From: Bacteroidales bacterium
Lineage (GTDB): Bacteria; Bacteroidota; Bacteroidia; Bacteroidales; UBA932
Assembly: GCA_024695285.1 (NCBI GenBank)
Contig: JAILIM010000017.1
Location: 62,001-126,000, forward strand
Direction: 5' to 3'
DNA length: 64,000 bases
Shown here: one piece after another, positions 8,004 to 16,629 of the stretch
Position numbering within the stretch: the stretch's first letter is position 1
How the letters are laid out: each line of letters begins with the position of its first letter
Program-made: the position numbers and the translations under genes
The notes under the pieces: generated by a model
Databases searched by the model: none
What the model saw: only the letters and a program-made list of their open reading frames with translations
What the model was told of the DNA's origin: nothing

Positions 8004-9077
8004 ATGAAAAAGTTTACACTGATCAGCGCCCTGGCTATCGCAGCCCTTGCGTTCATTTCCGTCTCCTGCATCAACAAGGAGTACAATGTTGAAGATGCAA
8101 AAGCAACTGCAACCATCGAGGTCAACAAGACCAGCGAACTTCCTCCCCAGACATTCCTGGGATTCGACGACAACCAGGCAGTTAAACCCGACGAAAAGGG
8201 CGATCTGCACTTCGAGTCTTCCTCCGAGACCCTGACCACCACTGCCGAGCCCGGCGAGCCTGTCATCTTCCCGGAGTCCCTTAGGGTTGAGATGTTGGAT
8301 GCTCCTGAAATCATTAAGAAGAGCTCAGGCGGCGAACTGACCGACCCCGCTGTCAAGGTGACCGTTTCAAATCCCTCTTCAACACCTGTTGTTTTCAGTG
8401 GTAAACTTTCAGTTGACGGTTCCACTCCCGTAATCCTTCCCAGCGTCGAGATTCCTGCAGACAAGGCCGTTGACCTGCTCTTCACTCCTGACGTCAAATC
8501 TCCCGCTGAACCTGCCGATATCTTCGCCGAACTCCCTGCCGAGCTCAAGAATCAGCTTTCCAAAGGTATGGATCAGGGCATGGTCTTTTCTGACATTGTT
8601 CTGACCCCGAAAGACGGCCCCAAGACAGCCGGCAGGATCAAACCCGCAGCAGCAGGTCCCCTTCAGTTCTCCGTCAGCGGCATGTTTGTAGCTCCCCTGT
8701 CATTCGTAAAGGGTTCCGTGATCAATCTTACCCAGACTTTCTCCGACCTTGGCTTCGATCTCGACAAATATGTCTCCGGCAACCTGGAATTTGACGTCAA
8801 TTTCTCAGGTACCAACTTCCTGACTTTCGATGTTGATTTCAGTGCCGTAAGCGAAGGATCCAACCTCACCGGCAAGCTCAACAAGACGATTGCAGCAGCA
8901 CAGGGGCCTCAGGGCACTCCTTTCGATGCCGTTTTCGTGGTCAAGACCCTTTCCAGCAAGGCAGTTATCAACGACGTGAAGCTCAATATCGTGCTCAAGG
9001 CCGCACAGACTCCTTCCGTTCTCAACATTAAGGAGCCTTTCATCATCACTGCCGATTCCGTAAAGATTATCAAGTAA
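8004..9077 (+). CDS. Lipoprotein of unknown function
   Basis: 357 residues. The type II signal peptide ends in FISVSC, giving lipidated C22. The mature protein is beta-rich, low in cysteine and looks like two or three immunoglobulin-like sandwiches (VKVTVSNPSSTPVVFSGKLS; LEFDVNFSGTNFLTFDVDFS; INDVKLNIVLKA). No catalytic motif is visible. It is followed after ten bases by a DUF5723 gene, a secreted partner probably made from the same mRNA. A structural or adhesive envelope role is inference. Confidence 0.7.
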   Translation: MKKFTLISALAIAALAFISVSCINKEYNVEDAKATATIEVNKTSELPPQTFLGFDDNQAVKPDEKGDLHFESSSETLTTTAEPGEPVIFPESLRVEMLDAPEIIKKSSGGELTDPAVKVTVSNPSSTPVVFSGKLSVDGSTPVILPSVEIPADKAVDLLFTPDVKSPAEPADIFAELPAELKNQLSKGMDQGMVFSDIVLTPKDGPKTAGRIKPAAAGPLQFSVSGMFVAPLSFVKGSVINLTQTFSDLGFDLDKYVSGNLEFDVNFSGTNFLTFDVDFSAVSEGSNLTGKLNKTIAAAQGPQGTPFDAVFVVKTLSSKAVINDVKLNIVLKAAQTPSVLNIKEPFIITADSVKIIK

Positions 9078-9087
9078 TTACGGTTTC

Positions 9088-10395
9088 ATGAGAAGACTCA
9101 TACTCTCAGCGGCGCTCGCTCTGTCCTGCTCTGCTATACTGTTTGGCCAGGAACTGAAGACTGCCTTCTTCCTTGAGAACAACGTATACAGCTACAAGTT
9201 AAACCCTGCAGCACGTTTCGAGGAAAAGCCCTACACATTCTTTGCCATCGGTCTGGGCAATGTCTCCGCCACCGCCATGTCCAACCTTGGCGTCTCGTCA
9301 ATCCTGTACCCGGTTGCCGGCAACCTCGTATGGGGCTTTGACTCAGATGTCCCCATGGACACGTTCCTTTCCAAGTTTGCCAAGGACAACATAGTCCTGC
9401 CCCAGGCCAACGTCAATATCCTGTCTTTTGGTCACCAGGGAGAAAGAGGCCGCTGGAATTTTGAAGTCAACGTACGTTCGGACAATTATTTTTATTTGTC
9501 CAAAGATTTCTTCACCGCGATGAAGTATGGCCTGAATGAAGGCCTGAGCACAAAGTCCGGAATGTACACTTTCCAGAACCTCAATGCCAGTTCTTCCAAT
9601 TATCTTGAAGCTGCGTTCGGCTATTCCCACAAGATCGGTGACATAATTACCCTCGGTGGCCGGGCCAAGTTCCTTATGGGCCTTGGCGCCGCAGCCGTAG
9701 ATATCAACAGTTTCACCGGCGGTGCAGCCACGAACGGCGGCGACTTTGTCGCCAGTGCCGATGTTGATGTGCTGGTTGCCACCTCTTTCGCCAAAGTCGG
9801 CACCCAGATGGTAGGTGGCCGTGAACTCTATGATTTTTCCGACTGGGAATACAACAAGATTGGTTTAAGCGGTCTTGGCTTCGGTGCCGATCTGGGTATT
9901 ACCATTGAGCCTGTTGACGGTCTCTCCATCGGTCTCTCCGCACTTGACCTGGGTTTCATCAAGTGGAATTCCACGGTTAACGGAAAGATTCACTATGACC
10001 TCAAAAAGATTGAAACCGTTGAAGAAGGCCTCGAACTTCAGGTGGCTCCCCCTTCGGCTTCCGTCAGGATGCTTAACTACAACATCCACCTGACTGCCAA
10101 ATACCGTATGCCTTTTTATAATGGCCTCGGTGTTGGCGTGATAGGAACCTATCAGAAGTATTTCAAGGAAGCCAGACTGGGATTGGATTTCACTCCTGCT
10201 CGCATATTAAGTCTCGCCGTTTCAGGAGCTTACAACAATTTTGGTTTCGACTTTGGCGCAGCGCTCAATATCCGCTTCCCCGGTGTAAACCTCTTCCTTG
10301 GACTGGATTCTGTCTATTTCGAAATGACTCCGCAGTACCTGCCCGTCAGCCGTGGCATCACCAACGCCACCGTCGGTCTTGCTCTTGCGTTCTAA
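9088..10395 (+). CDS. DUF5723 family outer-membrane protein
   Basis: 435 residues with signal peptide (RRLILSAALALSCSAILFGQ). The first mature segment, FFLENNVYSYKLNPA, is characteristic of the Bacteroidetes DUF5723 family of porin-like barrels. Many alternating strands follow (WNFEVNVRSDNYFYL, GGRAKFLMGLGAA, LGVGVIGTYQKYF, FGFDFGAALNIRFP) and the protein ends VGLALAF with a terminal phenylalanine. Substrate is unknown. It follows the 8004 lipoprotein by ten bases; its stop overlaps by four bases the 3' end of the convergent acyltransferase gene. Confidence 0.8.
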   Translation: MRRLILSAALALSCSAILFGQELKTAFFLENNVYSYKLNPAARFEEKPYTFFAIGLGNVSATAMSNLGVSSILYPVAGNLVWGFDSDVPMDTFLSKFAKDNIVLPQANVNILSFGHQGERGRWNFEVNVRSDNYFYLSKDFFTAMKYGLNEGLSTKSGMYTFQNLNASSSNYLEAAFGYSHKIGDIITLGGRAKFLMGLGAAAVDINSFTGGAATNGGDFVASADVDVLVATSFAKVGTQMVGGRELYDFSDWEYNKIGLSGLGFGADLGITIEPVDGLSIGLSALDLGFIKWNSTVNGKIHYDLKKIETVEEGLELQVAPPSASVRMLNYNIHLTAKYRMPFYNGLGVGVIGTYQKYFKEARLGLDFTPARILSLAVSGAYNNFGFDFGAALNIRFPGVNLFLGLDSVYFEMTPQYLPVSRGITNATVGLALAF

Positions 10396-11528
10396 AGCTT
10401 TTCTACGGGGTTTCCGTAGATGTGCCAGAAAATATCCCGGAGGGCGTCTCGATTGAGGCGCCTTTCGAGTTTCTGTATCTTGTGCTCGGTGTAGGCCTTG
10501 AACTTTTCCAGGTCTTCGGGCAGGTATTTGATTCCGAGGAATTCGTGGGTGCCGTGCATGAGGTCATAGCCCATGTAATTGGTTTTCCAGAGCTTATAGC
10601 CGCCGCGGATGCGCTGGTCGAGTATGTTGCGAAGATACTGGTACCTGTCGTTGCCGCTTTGAGAAGCGGCTTCGGCTATTTCAGCCGGGCTGAGGGGTTT
10701 GCCGGCCTCGAGGTGGATATGGCCTTTACGCTGGCGTATGCCCGTGAGTATGCTGTGGAGGTCTTCGTTGGATTTCTTGACATATGGGCCGCTTTCGCTT
10801 AGCAGCAGTTCCCGGGCCTTCCTGCTGTCGCAGGGTTCATACTCATAGGAAATGCTGAGCGGCACGATGTTGAGTTCTTTGAAATTCTCTTCGAATGTGC
10901 CTTCCCCGCTCATGTCGAACATCTTCAGCAGGCCCTGTTCTGTCTTGTCCATACCGTTTTTGGTCCTCCCCTCCTTCTGGGCGATCCAGATTGATGCGGT
11001 GTCCGTAGTAATGGACTGGCGAATGTATTTGGAAAGGGTCTGGGAATTCAGGTACATCTGGCGGGCGCTGATGCCGCGTATGACCTTTATCATACGGTTG
11101 GACTTCATCAGGTCCTCTATGAGTTTGCTCTGCAGCAGGTTGCTTCCGACGCACAGTTCCGCGAAAGGAAGGCCGGAATCGTGCATGGCATAGAGAATGA
11201 GGGCCGGATCAAGGACTATGTCCCTGTGGTTCGATACGGCAAGAAACTTTTTGCCGTCAATCCCCAGGTTCGACATTCCGCTGAAGGTATAGCCTTCGGA
11301 GGTCTTTGCTATGACAGCATGGACAACGTTGAACATCACCACGCTCTGGAATTCATCAATGCTCTTCATGCTGCGCAGCAACCTGGCGAGGGAATCAACG
11401 CTTTCGTTGGGGAACAGGTATTTGGATATCATAGGGAGGAAGGGGTGTCTGGACACGCGTTTAAGCGCCTCCACAGCCTCTTCATCACTATAAGGACGGA
11501 TGTCTTCGAATTCGGAAAGGTCGGCCAT
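10392..11528 (-). CDS. Glycerolipid acyltransferase-like protein (PlsC domain)
   Basis: 378 residues, larger than a classic PlsC (about 240). The acyltransferase block I is SNHRDIVLDP with H101 and D107; the aspartate is six residues after the histidine instead of the usual five. Block III is IAQKEGRTKNG at about 203-213, and IVPLSISYEYEP resembles block IV. The family transfers acyl chains to lysophosphatidate or a related acceptor at the membrane. No membrane anchor is obvious. The gene has its own promoter box at 11549 and overlaps the DUF5723 gene tail to tail. Confidence 0.75.
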   Translation of the reverse strand: MADLSEFEDIRPYSDEEAVEALKRVSRHPFLPMISKYLFPNESVDSLARLLRSMKSIDEFQSVVMFNVVHAVIAKTSEGYTFSGMSNLGIDGKKFLAVSNHRDIVLDPALILYAMHDSGLPFAELCVGSNLLQSKLIEDLMKSNRMIKVIRGISARQMYLNSQTLSKYIRQSITTDTASIWIAQKEGRTKNGMDKTEQGLLKMFDMSGEGTFEENFKELNIVPLSISYEYEPCDSRKARELLLSESGPYVKKSNEDLHSILTGIRQRKGHIHLEAGKPLSPAEIAEAASQSGNDRYQYLRNILDQRIRGGYKLWKTNYMGYDLMHGTHEFLGIKYLPEDLEKFKAYTEHKIQKLERRLNRDALRDIFWHIYGNPVEKL

Positions 11529-11548
11529 AGTCTTTAGTTTTATCAGTG

Positions 11549-11556
11549 CAAATGTA
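11549..11556 (-). promoter_or_regulatory. TACATTTG promoter box of the acyltransferase gene
   Basis: Minus-strand TAnnTTTG, 20 bases upstream of the ATG at 11528, in the 33-base gap after queA. Confidence 0.5.
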
Positions 11557-11561
11557 GCTAA

Positions 11562-12764
11562 TTATCTTCTGAAAAGCAATGAAGAATCACCGTAACTCAG
11601 GAAGCGGAATCCGTTGGCTAGGGCGTAGTCGTAGATGGTGCGCCAGTCGCCTCCCACGAAGGCGCTGATAAGTAGCAGCAATGTGCTCTGGGGCTGATGG
11701 AAATTGGTCACCAGACGGTCCACCAGGCGGAAACGGAACCCGGGAACAATGATTATGCGGGTGCCTATTTTCAGTTCGTCAAGCCCGTTGCGGTCCAGAT
11801 ACTCCATGAGCGCGCATAGCGTGTCCTTTGTCTCATAAGGCCACTCTCGCGTGTAAGGATCCCATTGCTCGACGTCGGCAGGCGCGCCGTTCTCTATGCA
11901 CGCCGCACCGGCGTAATACAGCGATTCCAGCGTGCGCACTGAGGTTGTGCCCACGGCGGTGAGGCTGCAATCCTTGTCCGCAAGACGCTCAAGCAGGCTG
12001 CGTTTCACAATGAAAGGTTCACGGTGCATCGGGTGCTCCGCCACACGGGAACTCTTCACGGGCAGGAAGGTGCCCGCGCCGACGTGCAGGCAGACATTGT
12101 CCGTTTCGATATTGCGGGCAGATATTGCTGCAAGTGTCTCCGGGGTGAAATGCAAACCGGCCGTAGGGGCAGCCACAGAGCCCCTTATATGGGCATAAGT
12201 GGTCTGGTAGCGCTCCAGGTCGATGGCTTCGGTGTCACGGTTCAGATACGGAGGAATGGGCACCCTGCCGCAGAGGTCGAGCACCTCCGAGAAGGCCTTG
12301 CCGCCGTCCCAGATGAACTCAACCACCCCTGTCTGGCCTTCTCGAGATATAAGGCGGGCGCGGAGATTGACGGCCGACAGTTCCTTTTCATCGGTGTCAT
12401 AATGAAGAATATCGTCTTTCCAGCGCTTTGCATTGCCGATTACGCACTGCCAGCTGCAGGATCCGACAGCATCGAAAGCCTTGACGTATTCGGCCGGAGC
12501 GACCGGCTGGAGGCAGAAAATTTCGATGTGGGCGCCGCTTTCCCTGCGGAAAAAGAGGCGGGCCGGGACGACTTTTGTGTCGTTGAAGACCATCATGGAG
12601 TTCTCCGGGAGGTATTCAGGCAGTTTGCTGAACACGTCGTCGCTGCATTTGCCATCTTTGTAGATCAGCAATTTCGACCAGTCACGGTGCTCCAGGGGAT
12701 ATTTTGCTATCCTTTCGTCAGGCAGTTCGTAGTTATAATCTTCAATTCTTATGTCCGGAATCAT
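11562..12764 (-). CDS. queA: S-adenosylmethionine:tRNA ribosyltransferase-isomerase (queuosine synthesis)
   Basis: 400 residues from the ATG at 12764. QueA transfers and isomerises the ribosyl part of SAM onto 7-aminomethyl-7-deazaguanine in tRNA, giving epoxyqueuosine. Family blocks are visible: YELPDERIAKYPLEHRDWSK, MVFNDTKVVPARL, GRVPIPPYL, the highly conserved GSVAAPTAGLHFTPE, LHVGAGTFLPV and LVTNFHQPQSTLLLL. A TTG upstream (12785) is possible, but it lies inside the promoter region, so the ATG is preferred. No other queuosine gene is in the window. Confidence 0.96.
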   Translation of the reverse strand: MIPDIRIEDYNYELPDERIAKYPLEHRDWSKLLIYKDGKCSDDVFSKLPEYLPENSMMVFNDTKVVPARLFFRRESGAHIEIFCLQPVAPAEYVKAFDAVGSCSWQCVIGNAKRWKDDILHYDTDEKELSAVNLRARLISREGQTGVVEFIWDGGKAFSEVLDLCGRVPIPPYLNRDTEAIDLERYQTTYAHIRGSVAAPTAGLHFTPETLAAISARNIETDNVCLHVGAGTFLPVKSSRVAEHPMHREPFIVKRSLLERLADKDCSLTAVGTTSVRTLESLYYAGAACIENGAPADVEQWDPYTREWPYETKDTLCALMEYLDRNGLDELKIGTRIIIVPGFRFRLVDRLVTNFHQPQSTLLLLISAFVGGDWRTIYDYALANGFRFLSYGDSSLLFRR

Positions 12765-12782
12765 TTGCTTCGCAATTTGACG

Positions 12783-12790
12783 CAAAGATA
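12783..12790 (-). promoter_or_regulatory. TATCTTTG promoter box of queA
   Basis: Exact TAnnTTTG on the minus strand, 18 bases before the queA ATG. Confidence 0.6.
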
Positions 12791-13330
12791 ATCAATATTA
12801 AAGTCGTAAGAAAATATTAAAGCGGTTCCCCTCTCCAAACCGTCGCTACGCGACCCCTGCTTAGCAGGAAGCTACTATCCCCCAGCACACCCAAGGGACT
12901 GAGGGGCGTTCCCCTCAGACTCCCTGATTATTCTCTACAATTTACAAAATGAAACAAAATAGCACATTATATAATTCATGATTGTAAATTAATATAGAGG
13001 ACGATAAATCCCACTAATAATACTAAATAATTGCCCATTGATATTTGTAATAACTGATTATTGGTATAGTTATATTGCATAAAATCAATTAATTACGAAA
13101 ATTATCTGCATTATTGCTTTAATATGTTTTTCCGGGTTTGTTTGTGTATTTTACTAGAGAATGAGGTTTTAAGCGCCTGTAAGGGGTTAGTTGCTTAAGC
13201 TAAATTACTATATATAAGAATATTACAATAATTATCTAAATAATTGAATAAGGTATGATAAATGGCGGTTTTTACACCCTGACTCCCCTGCTGTCGGTTT
13301 TGCGCGTTTGCTTAATTCAAATCAATTGTT
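12786..13330. other. Long non-coding stretch, mostly AT-rich
   Basis: The only gap over 300 bases. Its first quarter (12821-12924) holds a GC-rich hairpin cluster, listed separately. The remainder is strongly AT-rich, with no open frame longer than a few tens of codons and no tRNA-like cloverleaf. It contains short palindromes such as GCTTAAGC near 13194 and a spaced ATAACT/AGTTAT pair near 13050. I see no mobile-element gene and no convincing promoter other than the box at 13331. Confidence 0.6.
12821..12924. repeat. Cluster of four small hairpins, possible dispersed repeat or small structured RNA
   Basis: Four inverted repeats lie in about 100 bases: CGGTT/AACCG (12823-12827 with 12838-12842), GTCGC-TAC-GCGAC (12842-12854), CCTGC-TTA-GCAGG (12856-12868), and CTGAGGGG-CGTT-CCCCTCAG (12899-12918). 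The last stem extends outward past one A-A mismatch to GGG. The block is much more GC-rich than the flanking DNA. It has no T-tract, so it is not a standard terminator. No coding frame explains it. Confidence 0.5.
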
Positions 13331-13338
13331 TACTTTTG
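13331..13338 (+). promoter_or_regulatory. TACTTTTG promoter box of the XRE regulator
   Basis: Matches TAnnTTTG; 20 bases separate it from the ATG at 13359. Confidence 0.5.
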
Positions 13339-13358
13339 TGAAACAAACGGAATGAAAA

Positions 13359-13691
13359 ATGACAGAAAGACTACTGCGGTTTTTAGCCGCTGAAAATATC
13401 ACCCAATCTCAGCTCGCCGACAGCCTTGGCGTCGCACGCGCCAGCATCTCGCATATCGTCTCCGGAAGGAATAAGCCGGGTTTCGATTTCATAGAGAAAA
13501 TGGCTCTGCAGTACCCTGGATTAAGCCTTGAGTGGTTGGTTACCGGCCGGGGAAAGATGTACAGGAACAGCGAAGACTCCCCTTCTGAACCCTCTGAGAA
13601 GCTCATATTTGCAGACGAAAGCGAACAGAAGCACGAAATCGAGCGTGTAATGGTGTTCTATAAAGACGGAACTTATCGTGAAATCCGGTAG
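13359..13691 (+). CDS. XRE-family helix-turn-helix regulator
   Basis: 110 residues. Residues 1-60 form a Cro/C1-type HTH domain: TQSQLADSLGVARASISHIV holds the turn and recognition helix, followed by SGRNKPGFDFIEKM. The C-terminal tail is short and charged (SEQKHEIERVMVFYKDGTYREIR) and may be a dimerisation strand. No sensor domain. It is single, with its own promoter, and followed by an independent promoter for the next gene. The hairpin cluster and AT-rich region upstream could hold its operators, but that is speculation. Confidence 0.9.
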   Translation: MTERLLRFLAAENITQSQLADSLGVARASISHIVSGRNKPGFDFIEKMALQYPGLSLEWLVTGRGKMYRNSEDSPSEPSEKLIFADESEQKHEIERVMVFYKDGTYREIR

Positions 13692-13730
13692 TACAGTTTC
13701 TGCGTTTCGGCTTTAATTATTATATTTGTG

Positions 13731-13738
13731 GTTTGAAC
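13731..13738 (+). promoter_or_regulatory. TATATTTG promoter box of the 13749 gene
   Basis: Exact TAnnTTTG ending ten bases before the ATG at 13749; probably drives the DHODH-like gene and pncC. Confidence 0.6.
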
Positions 13739-13748
13739 ACGGCTTTTT

Positions 13749-14543
13749 ATGTACAGCTTTCTGATCAGACCACTGACCCGGCGGATCAAGGACAATAACA
13801 AAGCTTCCGCCATCGCCCTGAGCTATTTCAAGTTCGAGGGCATGATTCCCGGAGGCCGTTTTGTCAGCAGGCTGATCCACGGCAACAGGGCCGTCGGCCT
13901 TGAGCGCGAGGTCATGGGTCTCGATTTCTACAACCCGGTGGGCCTAGGAGCTGGCCTGGACGTCAACGGAGACCTGTATAACGACCTAAATGACCTGGGA
14001 TTCAGCTTTGTTGAAATAGGCCCCTTCAACAGCCTTGCAAATATCAGGAAGGCGATTGCGCGTATTCAGGCGGATCCCCAGGACGATATACTGGCAGCCT
14101 GCATTGCCGGCGATTATCTCGAGTCCTTCTGTCTCGCCTATGATTTCTGCGACTTTTTTGTCATAGATATCTCCGAGAATCCCGATATGGACATTTTCGA
14201 GCCCATTCTCAACGCCAGGCTGACCTATGAGGCATACAAGCCTATCGTAGTGAAGATCCCGGAGGTGCTTTCGGCCGAAGAGACGGACGATATCGTCGAG
14301 TATTGCATGATGAACAATATAGACGGCATAGAAGCCCGCAGCATAAGCCAGATTCAGCATATAACGGAAAAGAATAAGGCTCGCCTGCCGATAATAGCCA
14401 ATTGCCATATAAAGACCCCGGAACAGGCCTATGAGGCCCTTCGTGCGGGCGCTTCCCTTGTGGAGGTGCGTATGGGCCTTGTGCGTGAAGGACCACGGCT
14501 TGTCGGAAAGATTCTCAGATATCTTGCATCCAAGGAGAAATGA
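13749..14543 (+). CDS. Dihydroorotate dehydrogenase-like protein, catalytic residues not conserved
   Basis: 264 residues, against about 335 for class 2 DHODH. The N-terminal barrel entry is kept (GLDFYNPVGLGAGLDVNGD, FVEIGPF), as is the later VKIPEVLSAEETDDIVEY and the end AGASLVEVRMGLVREGPRLVGKIL. The segment around the NRMGFNN motif is absent. The loop that carries the catalytic serine in class 2 enzymes (NISSPNT in E. coli) reads DISENPD here. The phosphate-binding GVGGI loop reads ANCHI. It therefore probably does not oxidise dihydroorotate. It overlaps pncC by four bases. A binding, regulatory or different enzymatic role is open. Confidence 0.7.
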   Translation: MYSFLIRPLTRRIKDNNKASAIALSYFKFEGMIPGGRFVSRLIHGNRAVGLEREVMGLDFYNPVGLGAGLDVNGDLYNDLNDLGFSFVEIGPFNSLANIRKAIARIQADPQDDILAACIAGDYLESFCLAYDFCDFFVIDISENPDMDIFEPILNARLTYEAYKPIVVKIPEVLSAEETDDIVEYCMMNNIDGIEARSISQIQHITEKNKARLPIIANCHIKTPEQAYEALRAGASLVEVRMGLVREGPRLVGKILRYLASKEK

Positions 14544-15022
14544 AAGTTGAAGAAAGACTCGGATTGCTTTTCAAAAAGCAAGGTTGGACGCTCAGTGCCG
14601 CGGAATCCTGCACTGGCGGGCAGATTTCCCATCTGCTGACTACCGTATCCGGCTCCTCGGCTTATTATCTTGGCTCCGTGACCTCATATGCCGTCTCCGT
14701 AAAGGAGAAGGTTTTGGGCGTTCCTGACAGCGTAATAAAGGAAAACGGGGTCGTCAGTTCCGAGGTCGCGGCCGCGATGGCAGAGGGTGTACGCGCCCTG
14801 ACCTGCAGCACTTTTGCGGTTGCCACGACCGGGCTCACCGAGGGCTCCGACGGACACTATCCCGAGGGCACCGTTTGGATCGGAGTGGCCGGTCCGGATG
14901 GCACAAAGACCCTCCTTTACCAGTGGAACAAGGACAGAAAAGCAAATATCAGGCGTTTTGCAGCCGTTGCTCTCCGTTTTTTGGAGAAAAATGCCACTGC
15001 TTTTGTAAGTTGCTTAAAATGA
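14540..15022 (+). CDS. pncC: Nicotinamide-nucleotide amidohydrolase, CinA C-terminal domain (PncC)
   Basis: 160 residues, a stand-alone CinA C-terminal domain that deamidates NMN to nicotinate mononucleotide in NAD recycling. Signature segments are SAAESCTGGQISHLLTTVSG at about 19-38, VTSYAVSVKEKVLGV, VVSSEVAAAMAEG and the strand AVATTGLTEG before a GTVWIGVA segment. The N-terminal molybdopterin-like CinA domain is absent, as in E. coli PncC (YgaD). It starts inside the last codons of the DHODH-like gene (ATGA), implying coupled translation. Confidence 0.92.
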   Translation: MKVEERLGLLFKKQGWTLSAAESCTGGQISHLLTTVSGSSAYYLGSVTSYAVSVKEKVLGVPDSVIKENGVVSSEVAAAMAEGVRALTCSTFAVATTGLTEGSDGHYPEGTVWIGVAGPDGTKTLLYQWNKDRKANIRRFAAVALRFLEKNATAFVSCLK

Positions 15023-15066
15023 ATTGATAAAACATAATTGTTAAAACTGTTAACATTTTTGTTAAT

Positions 15067-16629
15067 ATGGATATTCAACAGGAAAAGATCAAAGAATTGG
15101 TCGAAAGACGCGAAAAAGCCCGTCTTGGCGGAGGCCAGAAGCGCATAGACGCCCAGCATGCGAAAGGCAAGCTGACGGCGCGCGAACGCCTGGCCCAATT
15201 GCTCGACCCGGGCAGCTTTGAGGAGTTCGACATGTTCGTCCAGCACCGGTGCACGAACTTCGGAATGGAGGCTTCGCACACCGACGGCGACGGAGTCGTG
15301 ACCGGCCAGGGCACCATCGACGGCAGGCTAGTTTTAGTGTTCGCTCAGGACTTCACGGTCAATGGCGGCTCGCTGAGCAAGACGATGTCCGAAAAAATAT
15401 GCAAAGTCATGGACACAGCCGTGCGCGTTGGCGCTCCTGTTATCGGCCTCAATGATTCCGGCGGTGCCCGTATCCAGGAAGGCATTGACGCACTGGCCGG
15501 CTACGGCGAGATTTTCGAGCGAAACATACTTACCAGCGGCGTTGTGCCGCAGATCAGCGTGATAATGGGCCCCTGCGCGGGCGGCGCGGTGTATTCCCCT
15601 GCCCTGACGGACTTTACGCTCATGGTCAAGGAGACCAGTTACATGTTCCTTACCGGTCCCGCAGTCGTCAAGTCGGTGACCGGCGAAGTCGTCGACCAGG
15701 AGCAGCTGGGCGGCGCCAGGGTCCATGCATCCAAATCGGGCGTTGCGCACTTTGCTGCTGATTCAGAGGAAGATGCAATAGCCAAGGTGAAGCGTTTGTT
15801 GAGCTTCATTCCGCAGAACAACATGGAGACAGCCCCCGTCCGTCCGACTTCAGATCCGGTCGGTCGCACGGACGATTTCCTGAACACCGTCATTCCCGAC
15901 AACCCCAACAAGGCTTACGACATGTACAAGGTCATCGGCACCATAGTCGATGACGGCGACTTCTTCGAAATCCACAAGGACTTCGCGAAGAACATAATCG
16001 TGGGATTCGCCCATGTGGGTGGCCGCAGTGTCGGCGTGGTTGCGAACCAGCCTGGCGTGCTTGCCGGCGTGCTCGACATTAACGCCAGCCGCAAGGCGGC
16101 CCGCTTCGTACGCTTCTGCGACGCCTTCAACATTCCCCTGCTGACCCTTGTGGACGTGCCCGGCTTCCTGTGCGGCACCCAGCAGGAATACGGCGCCATT
16201 ATCACGAACGGCGCCAAGCTTCTCTACGCCTACGGCGAAGCGACCGTACCCAAGGTTACGGTGACTCTCCGCAAGAGCTACGGCGGTGCGCATATAGTTA
16301 TGAGCTGCAAGCAGTTGCGTGGCGACATCAACTATGCATGGCCGTCCGCCAACATAGCCGTGATGGGCGCCGACGGAGCTGTTGGCGTTCTCTACGGCAA
16401 GGAACTTAAGGCCGAGACCGACCCCGAAAAGCAGGCCGCTCTCGCCGAGGAGAAGAAGAAAGAATACAACGACCTCTTCTGCAATCCCTACCAGGCAGCC
16501 CAGAAGGGCTACATCGAAGATGTCATAGAGCCGCGCAACACCCGTTTCCGCGTGATCCGCGCCTTCGAGGTGCTCGCCGGCAAGCGCCAGGAAATGCCCG
16601 CAAAGAAACACGACAACCTCCCGTTATGA
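15067..16629 (+). CDS. mmdA: Methylmalonyl-CoA decarboxylase alpha subunit (carboxyltransferase)
   Basis: 520 residues, cytoplasmic carboxyltransferase of the acyl-CoA carboxylase beta family. It carries [17 protein letters not shown], the N-half oxyanion region [29 protein letters not shown], and the C-half [13 protein letters not shown] and [14 protein letters not shown]. In the complex it moves CO2 from (S)-methylmalonyl-CoA to biotin, giving propionyl-CoA. The assignment to a sodium-pumping decarboxylase and not propionyl-CoA carboxylase comes from the following gamma, biotin-carrier and beta subunit genes. The 44-base leader contains no exact TAnnTTTG box. Confidence 0.95.
   Translation: MDIQQEKIKELVERREKARLGGGQKRIDAQHAKGKLTARERLAQLLDPGSFEEFDMFVQHRCTNFGMEASHTDGDGVVTGQGTIDGRLVLVFAQDFTVNGGSLSKTMSEKICKVMDTAVRVGAPVIGLNDSGGARIQEGIDALAGYGEIFERNILTSGVVPQISVIMGPCAGGAVYSPALTDFTLMVKETSYMFLTGPAVVKSVTGEVVDQEQLGGARVHASKSGVAHFAADSEEDAIAKVKRLLSFIPQNNMETAPVRPTSDPVGRTDDFLNTVIPDNPNKAYDMYKVIGTIVDDGDFFEIHKDFAKNIIVGFAHVGGRSVGVVANQPGVLAGVLDINASRKAARFVRFCDAFNIPLLTLVDVPGFLCGTQQEYGAIITNGAKLLYAYGEATVPKVTVTLRKSYGGAHIVMSCKQLRGDINYAWPSANIAVMGADGAVGVLYGKELKAETDPEKQAALAEEKKKEYNDLFCNPYQAAQKGYIEDVIEPRNTRFRVIRAFEVLAGKRQEMPAKKHDNLPL

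Noticed and set aside
7964..8548. Serine-rich open frame on the minus strand upstream of the 8004 lipoprotein
   Set aside because: Overlaps the lipoprotein gene, whose signal peptide, lipobox and promoter are convincing.
12786..13358. Possible prophage or mobile-element remnant in the long gap
   Set aside because: No integrase, transposase or terminal repeat fragments can be seen; only hairpins and AT-rich sequence.
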